33,739 bases of DNA from Sphingobium sp. C100 (GTDB lineage: Bacteria > Pseudomonadota > Alphaproteobacteria > Sphingomonadales > Sphingomonadaceae). Numbering within the stretch: the stretch's first letter is position 1; every line of letters begins with the position of its first letter. The stretch lies in contig NZ_AYOY01000162.1 of assembly GCF_000508185.1 (NCBI RefSeq), forward strand, positions 1-33,739, in the 5' to 3' direction. The notes below the pieces were generated by a model. The model was not told where the DNA came from. It ran no database searches and saw nothing but the letters and a program-made list of their open reading frames with translations. This document shows, piece by piece, positions 8,228 through 16,281 of the stretch. The position numbers were made by a program, and so were the translations under genes.

Positions 8228-8428
8228 ATGAAGAAGATCGCTGTTGTTTTCGCTTCGGCCAGCCTGATGGCCCTCGCCGCTTGCGGTGAGAAGCCGGCCA
8301 ACGAGACCGCGAACGCTTCGAACGCTGTCGTCGAAAACGTCGTCGAAAACGCCATGGACGCCTCGGACAATGCGATGAACGCTGCGAACGTCGCGGACAA
8401 CGCTGCGAACGCCGCGAACGCGATGTAA
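8228..8428 (+). CDS. Small Ala/Asn-rich lipoprotein
   Basis: A 66-residue protein with a lipoprotein signal: MKKIAVVF..., lipobox L16-A17-A18-C19, then GEKPAN. The mature part is almost only Asn, Ala, Val, Glu, Asp and Met (ENVVENAMDASDNAMNAAN...), predicted helical and built from imperfect Ala-Asn repeats, also visible in DNA as recurring gcgaacg units. GGGAG at 8214-8218 supports the ATG at 8228. A strong terminator follows 25 bp after the stop, so the gene is a single unit. It resembles the tiny abundant lipoproteins seen in sphingomonads; no function is known to me. Confidence 0.8.
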   Translation: MKKIAVVFASASLMALAACGEKPANETANASNAVVENVVENAMDASDNAMNAANVADNAANAANAM

Positions 8429-8453
8429 TCTTCGCGCTAGCGAGATTTCGGAA

Positions 8454-8485
8454 AAGGGCGGGTCCTTCGGGGCCTGCCCTTTTTT
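8454..8485 (+). terminator. Rho-independent terminator after the small lipoprotein gene
   Basis: The stem aagggcgggtcc (8454-8465) pairs with gggcctgccctt (8470-8481) through a TTCG tetraloop, with two G-T pairs, followed by a T run to 8485. A textbook terminator. Confidence 0.92.
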
Positions 8486-8542
8486 CATGGGCGGAACTCT
8501 CCGCCTTCCCACGCGCTCTTCCTCCGATCCAAGAGGAGAAGA

Positions 8543-8623
8543 ATGATGGGCAAAGGCATATTATTGTGGCTTCTGGGCGTCCCGATCCCAATCATTCTGC
8601 TGTTGTGGCTGTTCTTTCATTGA
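8543..8623 (+). CDS. 26-residue single-pass membrane protein
   Basis: A short frame directly after a strong ribosome site (aagaggaga, 8531-8539): M-M-G-K-G-I-L-L-W-L-L-G-V-P-I-P, then IILLLWLFFH and a stop. Nearly the whole protein is one hydrophobic segment with a central PIP kink, a Lys near the start and a final His. If ATG 8546 is used it has 25 residues. I recall very similar MGKG...LLWLLG-type peptides in other alphaproteobacteria, but the function is unknown. It stands alone between a terminator and tRNA-Pro. Confidence 0.6.
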   Translation: MMGKGILLWLLGVPIPIILLLWLFFH

Positions 8624-8670
8624 TCGCCGATTGACGACATATGTGCTTCCCCGCTAAGGCCGCCGCTCGT

Positions 8671-9487
<817 letters not shown>

Positions 9488-9491
<4 letters not shown>

Positions 9492-10210
9492 AACGTCCCT
9501 TCGACCTTCAATAGCTGCGCATTGCCTGCCGGCGCGAAGCCGGCCTGCCCCAGCGTTGCGGCCAACGTCGCATCGGTCGTCTCAATACGCATTTCCGCGA
9601 CATAGCGGCCCGATCGCCAGACTCGCAGGGTGATTTTCTCCAGCCCCGACTGGCTGACCAGCGGCAACGACAGCGCGTCGCCGTCACAGGCCGCCACACC
9701 AGACAGCCCTTGCGACAGGTTCAGCCCCGGAAACTGCCCTGCGAGGCGCGCGCGCACTCGCCCTTCCGCATGACCGCAGCGGTCGCCGCTGAAATAGCCG
9801 CTTACATCCTCCATGACGAGGCTGCTGACGGGCAGCGGTGCGAAGGTGCGGCCGAGCGGCACCGCGCCGGTAACGTCATCCACGCCGATCCGCCCGAAGC
9901 CGACGGTAATGGCGCCGCTGATGTCGTCTGGCAGCCCCTTGACGCGGGCTACATCGAAGCGCGCGCGGCCCATCAGAAGCGAAATGGGCGAAAGCCCGGC
10001 GCGCACGCTACCGAGCGGCATGTTACCTAGCATGAGTTGGTCGATCCGGCCGCTCCATACCGTCCCGCGCACATCGCGGGCGGCGACGCCCAGCCGCTCC
10101 AGCCCGGACAAACCCAGCGCCACCCGCATCGGCAGGAACAGCAACAGCCCAAGGATCAGAACCAGGATAAGGATGATCCGCATCCGCCAGGACAGGATGA
10201 GACCCATCAT
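9488..10210 (-). CDS. gspN: Type II secretion system protein N
   Basis: A 240-residue inner-membrane protein with one N-terminal membrane segment (~residues 10-30, RIILILVLILGLLLFLPM) and a periplasmic beta-rich body (GLERLGVAARDVRGTVWSGRIDQLMLGNMPLG), typical of T2SS protein N. This component is missing from many T2SS and its precise role is unclear. It overlaps gspM and gspO by 4 bp each. Confidence 0.9.
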
Positions 10211-10695
10211 TGCGCATCTCCCCGTTCAAGCACCGCCTGCACCGATACGCTGCCGGCGGTAGGTGATGGCCGCGCGCTCATCGTCACGACCCGGATGCCC
10301 AGCGATTCCAGCCCCGAAAGCCAGGAAAACAACGCGATCGGGCGCACCGAGGCGATGGCGATCTCCATCCGGTCATTGCCCTGCGCCTGAGCGCGCTCCA
10401 GCGTCAGGCCGGCCTCGCCAGCGCTTTGCCCGACAAACTGATCGAGCGGGGTCGCAGGTCCGGTGCCTGCAGGCGTGCGCGGCAAAGCCTTGAGCTGGGT
10501 CGCGGCCGCGCGGATGGCGCTGTTGCGGTCGGTCGCCTCGATCAGCGTATCCCGGGCGCTGCGCTGCGCACGGTCGAGCGGCATCGCCACCCCGAACCAG
10601 AGAATGACCAGCGCCAGCAGCGCGAACATCACGCCCAGCATCCATTGTTCGCGGGTCGAGCGTTCCGACCAGTAAGTCGCTAAATTTTCCATCAT
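10207..10695 (-). CDS. gspM: Type II secretion system protein M
   Basis: A 162-residue bitopic inner-membrane protein. The short cytosolic N terminus (YWSERSTREQWMLG) is characteristic of GspM. It is followed by the membrane helix MFALLALVILWFGVAM (~22-38), a coiled-coil stretch (~42-70) and a periplasmic ferredoxin-like domain ending in VSVQAVLERGDAQ. It partners GspL in the inner-membrane platform. It overlaps gspL and gspN by 4 bp. GspM appears intact although the neighbouring gspL is frameshifted. Confidence 0.92.
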   Translation of the reverse strand: MMENLATYWSERSTREQWMLGVMFALLALVILWFGVAMPLDRAQRSARDTLIEATDRNSAIRAAATQLKALPRTPAGTGPATPLDQFVGQSAGEAGLTLERAQAQGNDRMEIAIASVRPIALFSWLSGLESLGIRVVTMSARPSPTAGSVSVQAVLERGDAQ

Positions 10696-11884
10696 GCGCG
10701 CACCGTAATATCCGCCAGCGTCCGTCCGCCCGGATCCTGAGACGGCGTAGCCGTGATCGTGAAGCCAGCCGCCTGGAGTGCCAGCAGCACGATGTTGATG
10801 TCTTCCGCTTTGGCGGCGGCGAGTGTGGCGCGGACCATGCCGTCGGGATCGCGCGACAGGCTGGTCAACGCGACGCCCGGCGCATCCTGCATGGCCGCGA
10901 GCAGTCCCGCCACCGGCGCGGTGAAGGCGCGAGCGCCGGCGCCTCGGGCGGCGAGTTGCCCCTCCAGCACGCCCTGCGCCTGGACGGCGTCAGTGGCGTC
11001 AGGCAGCACCTGCTGCGCCAGCGCCAGGCTCTCGCGGTCGATCCGGCTCGCTTCCACATGCTGCCGGGTCAGGCTCACCAGCGTCGTCGCAAGCGCCGCG
11101 AGCAAGATCAGCCCCGTCCACAGCGCGACACGCGCTACGGCTCGCCGGTCCAGCGCGGGACGGACGCGCTTGGCGAAATCGCCCTGTCGCATGTCAAGCG
11201 GCGGCTGATCCAGCGCGGCGATGGCGCGTCCCTCGATAATCCCCGGCGCCAGGTCGGAAAAGGACGCATCCTCGACCAGGACCGGCAGTGCCATGTCCGC
11301 CGTCAGCGCCATGTCGACGCCGCGCAGGACCGTCGCCCCACCGATCAAGCCACGGCTATATCCCTCGTCCGGTTGCGTCAGCAACAGCGGCGCGGGGACG
11401 ATGATGTCCGGATCCAGCCCGTGATGCTGCGCCCACAACAGCCAGTGCAGCATGTCGCTGCGGCTGGCCACGGCGACGACATGCGGTGCGGCCGGATCAT
11501 CATTCTCGTCCGCTGCGGCGAATAGTTGGTCAGCCGGCAGCAATCCGCCCGCCAGCGCCGCCAGCCGCGCGGCCGCCCGTCCCCGCCGCGCCGGAATAGT
11601 TGGTCAGCCGGCAGCAATCCGCCCGCCAGCGCCGCCAGCCGCGCGGCCGCCCGTCCCTGCCGCGCCGGCAGCTCGGGATAGGTCATCCAGTGCAATGTGA
11701 CCAGCGCGGCCGGCGGCACCAGCAACACCCGCGCCTGCCCCGGCAGCGACGCGATGCCGCACGCCGCCAGCCAGTTGGCGCCTTCGCCGGACTGGATCAA
11801 TGCGCCATCGACCACCCGCATCCAGCGCGGCGCCACATCCGCCCCTTCGGGCAAAAAGATGATGAGGGCGTCGCGGCTGCTCAT
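10692..11884 (-). pseudogene. gspL: gspL, frameshifted by a 74-bp tandem duplication
   Basis: GspL links the GspE ATPase to the inner-membrane platform. The 5' frame runs from the ATG at 11884 (MSSRDALIIFLPEGADVAP..., the start of the actin-like cytosolic domain) but leaves the correct frame in the second copy of a 74-bp repeat and stops at 11378. The correct frame resumes inside the repeat (LLPADQLFAAADENDDPAAP) and runs to 10692, with the membrane helix (ALWTGLILLAALATTLVSL) and periplasmic domain. Removing one repeat copy gives an uninterrupted 372-residue protein, a normal GspL length. The distal part could in principle start at a TTG at 11543, but would lack the N-terminal domain. It is a genuine mutation, a switch, or an assembly error; the sequence alone cannot say. 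Confidence 0.9.
11521..11668. repeat. 74-bp direct tandem duplication inside gspL
   Basis: Copy 1 is 11521-11594 and copy 2 is 11595-11668. They differ at one base only (C at 11584, T at 11658). Both contain the segment coding for AARLAALAGGLLPADQLF. The length 74 is not a multiple of three, hence the frameshift. The near-identity indicates a recent event. Confidence 0.97.
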
Positions 11885-12870
11885 GCGCCCCCGCCCCAGT
11901 TGCGCCGCACCAGTATCGCCGGGCTTTGCCGCGCGTCGATCAGCGCCCGCTCCGCCACCTGCGTTCCCCCGACATCCACCGAAACATTCACTCCAAAAAA
12001 TCCCGTCTTCAACTTCACTTGCTCAGCGACTTCGGTCATCGGCGACAGGCCGACGAGCGAAGGCAGCTTCCAGAAGTTCACGGTGCTGCCGTAGCCCTCC
12101 TCAGGCCGCTGCGCCAGCAATTGCCGTGCCTGGCCGACGCTCAACTGACCCGGCAGCAACATGGCGAACAGCGGCGCCTGGTCCGGCAGCAGTGTATTGA
12201 TGTTGATCGGCGACAGGTCCGTGACGGGCAAGGCACAAACCCACGGTATCACCAGATCGTAGATGGCGGGCGTGACGCCGGCCACCGCGCGCAACTCGCT
12301 GGGGTCCACCATCATGCGGTTGGCGGCACGATAGGGCCGGTCCATGCCGATATAGGTTTCATCTTCGGCGCCGCCCGGCTGGGGGACGCTGTCGCTGTCG
12401 ATCCAGTCGGCCAGGCTTGCCGCCGCCGCCGCCGCCTGCCGCGCATCGACGCCCAGCGTCTCGAGCAAGCCCTGAAACTGCGACACACCGATCGGCCGGA
12501 CCTTCAACGCGGCTTCGCTCTCGCCGCTGACGACGCTGTTGAGGTTGAAGCAATTGCCGCCGTCCGTCACCCGGACGGTCGCGATGCCGCCAGGCACGGG
12601 AATGGCCTGGGGCGTGCCCATCCAGCCGCCAGCCAGCGTGATTTTCGCCGGATTGGTTTCGACGAGGTCGTTGATCCGCAGCCGCGCCATTTCCGTGCCC
12701 GCATCGGCATAGGCGCGTGCCTGATCGACCGCGCCGCCATTGCCGGTCATGCGTGTCGCCAGCGCCACCCGTTCCAGCGCAGTGGAGGCGACGACCGCCA
12801 TCACCGCCACCAGCAGCAGCACGGTCAACAGCGCGGCGCCCGCTTCGCTTGGTTTGCGCGGATCAGCCAC
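11881..12870 (-). CDS. gspK: Minor pseudopilin GspK
   Basis: A 329-residue large minor pseudopilin placed at the tip of the pseudopilus with I and J. The N terminus (EAGAALLTVLLLVAVMAVVASTALE) is the prepilin leader and hydrophobic helix; cleavage is expected after G11, and like other GspK it lacks the Glu at mature position 5. The body has the family's inserted helical domain with FNLNSVV, DWIDSDSVPQPGGAED and ININTLLPDQAP. It overlaps gspJ by 8 bp and gspL by 4 bp. Confidence 0.94.
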   Translation of the reverse strand: MADPRKPSEAGAALLTVLLLVAVMAVVASTALERVALATRMTGNGGAVDQARAYADAGTEMARLRINDLVETNPAKITLAGGWMGTPQAIPVPGGIATVRVTDGGNCFNLNSVVSGESEAALKVRPIGVSQFQGLLETLGVDARQAAAAAASLADWIDSDSVPQPGGAEDETYIGMDRPYRAANRMMVDPSELRAVAGVTPAIYDLVIPWVCALPVTDLSPININTLLPDQAPLFAMLLPGQLSVGQARQLLAQRPEEGYGSTVNFWKLPSLVGLSPMTEVAEQVKLKTGFFGVNVSVDVGGTQVAERALIDARQSPAILVRRNWGGGA

Positions 12871-13642
12871 CGACTGCCCCTTCCGCCCCTTCCAGCTTTT
12901 CCGCAGGGCCGGGCGCGACCAGGAAGCGCATCATCACAGGCGCCTCGCCGGTGCGCGTCACGGTCATCTCGACGGCTTTGGGCAGCAGGTCGGGCTGGCC
13001 GGGCGTCCAGTCGTCGCGCCATTTGCCCTGCGCGTCGCGAAAGCGCAGCTTGACCTCCTCGACATGCTCCAGCAGCGCCGCGGGATCATCGCCCGCCGCG
13101 CCGTCGAGCTGGGCATAAGTGCGCCGCTCCAGCCGCCCCTGTCGCACCCAATATTCAACCTTTTGCAACGACGGACGCGGCAGATCGCCCAAATTGTCCC
13201 AGCCGCCCCGCACAAATTGCATCACCGGCAGCGATTCCCCTTCGTCGTGCGCCCAGAAGGCGGGCGCGAGCGTTCCCGCTTCGGTCCGGGTAATGCGCGG
13301 CACCGCCTGGCCCAGGTCGCCAGCGAGCGCGCCACCGGCCCGCTGCACCGCCGCCATGTCGTCAAGCCGCGCCTTGATCTGCGCCTGCGCGGAAACACTG
13401 TTGCCAAGCAGCAGCACCCCGGCCGCCGCGAGCATGGCGAAGATCATCAAGGATACGAGCAGTTCGATCAGCGTGAAGCCGTGTTCGGCGGAGCGCTCCG
13501 AAGGCGTGAAGCCGTGTTCGGCGGAGCGCTCCGAAGGCGTGAAGCCGTGTTCGGCGGAGCTGCCCGAAGGCGTATAGCCGTGTCCGGCGGAGCTGCCCGA
13601 AGACATAATATTTGCTTGTTGTCGATGCACGCGCGCGGTCAT
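12863..13642 (-). CDS. gspJ: Minor pseudopilin GspJ with a four-fold repeated leader
   Basis: A 259-residue minor pseudopilin. The cleavage motif HGFTLIELLVSLMIFAMLAAAG puts the prepilin peptidase site at G55/F56, with the conserved Glu at mature position 5 (E60). The leader is abnormally long (55 residues; usually under 10-20) because an 11-residue unit, PSERSAEHGFT, occurs four times. Three upstream copies carry decoy G-F or G-Y pairs at 22/23, 33/34 and 44/45. The start at 13642 is coupled by ATGA overlap to gspI. An alternative ATG at 13606 would begin just before the repeats but lacks a ribosome site. The body is typical GspJ. Confidence 0.93.
   Translation of the reverse strand: MTARVHRQQANIMSSGSSAGHGYTPSGSSAEHGFTPSERSAEHGFTPSERSAEHGFTLIELLVSLMIFAMLAAAGVLLLGNSVSAQAQIKARLDDMAAVQRAGGALAGDLGQAVPRITRTEAGTLAPAFWAHDEGESLPVMQFVRGGWDNLGDLPRPSLQKVEYWVRQGRLERRTYAQLDGAAGDDPAALLEHVEEVKLRFRDAQGKWRDDWTPGQPDLLPKAVEMTVTRTGEAPVMMRFLVAPGPAEKLEGAEGAVGG
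13471..13602. repeat. Four 33-bp tandem repeats in the gspJ leader
   Basis: Units are 13471-13503, 13504-13536, 13537-13569 and 13570-13602. The first two are identical. The third differs at three positions and the fourth at a few more. Identity is highest next to the mature coding part, suggesting expansion from the true cleavage-site end. Each unit encodes 11 residues, so copy-number change keeps the frame. Confidence 0.97.
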
Positions 13643-14001
13643 TCCACCACCCGCACGAAACTGAGCACCACGGGCGACGCACTCGGCTGCCCCTCGACGG
13701 TCAGATCGACCTGGAGCAGACGCCGGTCATCGGTCGGCTTGACTATCCGGGTCCAGTGCCAGCGCCGCCCGCCATTTTCGATATTGCCATCATCCTGGCC
13801 AACCGAAGGTGGGATCGGATCGGTCTGCACCTCGACCATCAGGTTGCGTGCGACAATCTGACCCAGCGCCTTGCTGTCGAGGTCCGCGGCGGTGCGCAGG
13901 GTCACGCCCTGCAAGCGCACCAGCGCCAGCGCGGCGAGGCTGAAGACCGCCAGCGCAACCAGCATTTCGAGCAGCGTGAATCCAGCCTCGCGCCTAGCCA
14001 C
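13639..14001 (-). CDS. gspI: Minor pseudopilin GspI
   Basis: A 120-residue minor pseudopilin with a short normal leader: MARREAG/FTLLEMLVALAVFSLAALALVRLQG, cleavage after G7 and Glu at mature position 5. It forms the tip complex with J and K. It overlaps gspH by 8 bp and gspJ by 4 bp. In contrast to its neighbours the leader is not repeated. Confidence 0.94.
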   Translation of the reverse strand: MARREAGFTLLEMLVALAVFSLAALALVRLQGVTLRTAADLDSKALGQIVARNLMVEVQTDPIPPSVGQDDGNIENGGRRWHWTRIVKPTDDRRLLQVDLTVEGQPSASPVVLSFVRVVE

Positions 14002-14533
14002 CGACCATCACCTTTCCCGCCATGTCGATGGTCACGGACACCCGCTCACCCTCGCGCGCCAGAGTCACGACGAGGGGATCGGTCGGCAAGCCCGTGCCAT
14101 CGAAGCCGATCTGCAACCGCCCGTCCTTGCCGACCTGGGCTCGGGTGCCGGCTTTCCAGTTGGTGGTGACGAACGGCCTTTCCTCGATCGGGCTCCATTG
14201 CCCGCCCTCGCGACGCTGGAAACCATAGCCGGACGCCGAGACCCACAGCCCGACGGGGCGAGCGGTGACGACCGCTTCGTCGCGCGCGGCGGCCACGCGC
14301 GCGGCGAAGCGGTCGGCATCCTCTATCACCCGGCCCCTGGGGTCAGGGATGGCGAGCACGACGGCAGCCGAAATGAAGCCGATGATCGTCAGCACGACCA
14401 TCAGTTCCAACAGCGTGAAGCCCTGTTGGGCGGAACGCGACACGGACGTGAAGCCCTGTTGGGCGGAACGCCGTGAGGGCTTCGTAAATCGTGCCTGCGC
14501 GCGATCAGAGATCGCTGGACGTGATGTCGGCAT
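13994..14533 (-). CDS. gspH: Minor pseudopilin GspH with duplicated leader segment
   Basis: About 179 residues. The cleavage motif QQGFTLLELMVVLTIIGFISAAVVLAI places processing at G38/F39, with Glu at mature position 5 (E43). The leader carries a second SRSAQQGFT-like copy 11 residues upstream (decoy G27-F28). Start codons at 14533 or 14539 are both possible; both overlap the end of gspG and follow a gagaATGagaATG sequence. The body (AIPDPRGRVIEDADRFAARVAAARDEAVVTARPVG...) is typical GspH. Position and motif support the call strongly; only the start is uncertain. Confidence 0.9.
   Translation of the reverse strand: MPTSRPAISDRAQARFTKPSRRSAQQGFTSVSRSAQQGFTLLELMVVLTIIGFISAAVVLAIPDPRGRVIEDADRFAARVAAARDEAVVTARPVGLWVSASGYGFQRREGGQWSPIEERPFVTTNWKAGTRAQVGKDGRLQIGFDGTGLPTDPLVVTLAREGERVSVTIDMAGKVMVGG
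14414..14479. repeat. Duplicated 33-bp unit in the gspH leader
   Basis: A 25-bp identical segment occurs at 14414-14438 and 14447-14471, spaced by exactly 33 bp. It encodes the RSAQQGFT part of the leader. The same core (gtgaagcc-tgtt-ggcgga) is found in the gspJ units and once in gspG near 14905. Confidence 0.93.
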
Positions 14534-15053
14534 TCTCATTCTCGCCGCCCGGCTGGCCATCGGCGCCCAGCGAGCTGATATCAAACGCGCCCTTGCGGCC
14601 CGGCACGGTGTAGAGATAGGCACGGCCCCACGGGTCGTTCGGCAGCTTCTTGATATAGCCGCCCCGGCGGTAGCGCTGTGGTTGCGCCAGCGACGCGGGT
14701 GGGTTCAGCAGCGCCTGCAAGCCGTCGCTGGAGGACGGATAGGTCAGGTTGTCCAGCCGATATTGTTCAAGCGCCTGTTCGATGGTCGAAATGTCGGCCT
14801 TCGCCTTTTCCACGCGGGCGGTGTCGGTGGCGGGGATGACGTTGATCGCCACGATCGTCGCCAACAGGCCGATGATGACGATGACGACCATCAGTTCAAC
14901 CAGGGTGAAGCCCTGTTCGGCGGCCCGACGCGCCTGCTTTTCATCGCCTGCGCGCGGGCGGGGGTCCAGTTCCCGCACAGCGGCAGCCGGGGCTTGATCG
15001 GGCAACGGTTCCGCGCTTTCGCGGGCATGGCGGAGGGACAGGATCTTACGCAT
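14505..15053 (-). CDS. gspG: Major pseudopilin GspG
   Basis: A 182-residue major pseudopilin forming the pseudopilus shaft. The motif EQGFTLVELMVVIVIIGLLATIVA gives cleavage at G48/F49 with E53 at mature position 5. The remaining 134 residues are the normal mature size and end with the calcium-site loop region (DPWGRAYLY ... GADGQPGGENENADI). The leader is unusually long at 48 residues (MRKILSLRHARESAEPLPDQ...); no internal ATG would shorten it, although a GTG near residue 27 could. It lies 10 bp after gspF. Confidence 0.95.
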   Translation of the reverse strand: MRKILSLRHARESAEPLPDQAPAAAVRELDPRPRAGDEKQARRAAEQGFTLVELMVVIVIIGLLATIVAINVIPATDTARVEKAKADISTIEQALEQYRLDNLTYPSSSDGLQALLNPPASLAQPQRYRRGGYIKKLPNDPWGRAYLYTVPGRKGAFDISSLGADGQPGGENENADITSSDL

Positions 15054-15063
15054 ATAGACTCCT

Positions 15064-16281
15064 TCAAGCCCCGGTGAGGCTTTGCAGCTGCAGGATCGGC
15101 AGCAGAATGGACAGGATGATGACGGCGACGATGCCGCCCATCAATATGATGATGATCGGTTCCAGCATGGCAAGTGCGGTCGAGGTGAAACTGTCAAACT
15201 CCCGCTCCAGATAGTCGGCGGCGCGTTCCAGCATCGTGTCGAGCCGACCCGCACTTTCGCCGCTGGCCGCCAGATAGACCAGCAGCGGCGGGAAAACACC
15301 GGCACGGCGCAGCGCGGCAGAGAGACTGCCGCCACCGCGAATGGCCTCGACAATCTCATCCGATGCCTTGCGCAGCACGCGGTTGTGAACCGTGCTGGCG
15401 GTCAGCGTCAAACCCTCCATCAGCGGCAGGCGACTCGCCACCATGGTCGAAAGCGTGCGCGCCATCCGCGCAGCGTGCAAGTCGCGGATCAGCCGGCCGA
15501 GCACTGGCAGGCCCAATAGTATCGCGTCGAAGCGATAGCGGAAGCTTTCCACTTTGAGCGCGCGCCAGAAGCCGAAAGCCGAAAGCGCGATCAGGATCAG
15601 CAACAGCCACCAATAGCCTGCAAGGAACGCCGAGACCGCCATCACCAGTCGCGTCAGCAAGGGCAGTTCCTGCCCCACCGTATCGAACTGCTCCACCACC
15701 TTGGGCACCACGAAGATCATCAACGCGGCGACGACGCACACGGCAAAGGTCGCGAGCACCGAGGGATAGGCGATCGCGGTCAGCACCTTGGACCGGATCA
15801 CAGCCTGGCGTTCCATCAGGTCCGACAGCCGCTCCATGATGGTCGGAAGGCTGCCGGAACTTTCACCGGCCGAGATCATCGCGCGGTAGAGCGGCGGGAA
15901 GCTTTTGGGTTCAGCGCCTAGCGCGTCGGCCAGGCGTCGGCCTTCCAGCACGCCGCCATGCACCTTGCCTACGATCGCGCGGACATGATCCTGCTCGCTC
16001 TGCCGCCCGATGGTGCGCAGCGATTCCTCCAGCGGACTGACTTGCGTCAGCGTCGCGAGTTGCCGGGTGAAAAGCGTCAGTTCCTTGGGACTGAGGCGCG
16101 GGCTGCGCAGCGCCATGCCCGACCGCTTGCGCGTGGCCTTGCCCGCGCCGGCCTCCAACTGCACGATAAACAGCTTGCGCGCGTCCAATTTGGCGCGCGC
16201 ATCCTCGACCGTATCGGCCTTGACCTTGCCCGATCGTTCGCGGCCGGCCGGATCGATCGCCACATAGTCGAAATCAGCCAT
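15064..16281 (-). CDS. gspF: Type II secretion inner-membrane platform protein GspF
   Basis: A 405-residue polytopic membrane protein with two GspF repeats. Membrane segments are near AIAYPSVLATFAVCVVAALMIFVVP, LVMAVSAFLAGYWWLLLILIAL and LEPIIIILMGGIVAVIILSILLPIL. The cytosolic domains carry FTRQLATLTQVSPLEESLRTIGRQ and LHAARMARTLSTMVASRLPLMEGL. The ATG at 16281 gives the usual MADFDYVAID start; a TTG two codons earlier is possible. It overlaps gspE by 8 bp. It connects GspE ATPase activity to pseudopilus assembly. Confidence 0.96.
   Translation of the reverse strand: MADFDYVAIDPAGRERSGKVKADTVEDARAKLDARKLFIVQLEAGAGKATRKRSGMALRSPRLSPKELTLFTRQLATLTQVSPLEESLRTIGRQSEQDHVRAIVGKVHGGVLEGRRLADALGAEPKSFPPLYRAMISAGESSGSLPTIMERLSDLMERQAVIRSKVLTAIAYPSVLATFAVCVVAALMIFVVPKVVEQFDTVGQELPLLTRLVMAVSAFLAGYWWLLLILIALSAFGFWRALKVESFRYRFDAILLGLPVLGRLIRDLHAARMARTLSTMVASRLPLMEGLTLTASTVHNRVLRKASDEIVEAIRGGGSLSAALRRAGVFPPLLVYLAASGESAGRLDTMLERAADYLEREFDSFTSTALAMLEPIIIILMGGIVAVIILSILLPILQLQSLTGA

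Noticed and set aside
13471..13602. 33-bp repeats as a possible CRISPR array
   Set aside because: The units are directly adjacent without spacers, lie in frame in gspJ and there are no cas genes.
12740..13861. Plus-strand open frame of 373 codons with repeated EAVFGGALRRR units
   Set aside because: The protein repeat is only the complement of the gspJ leader repeats; the minus-strand pseudopilin frames are the real genes.
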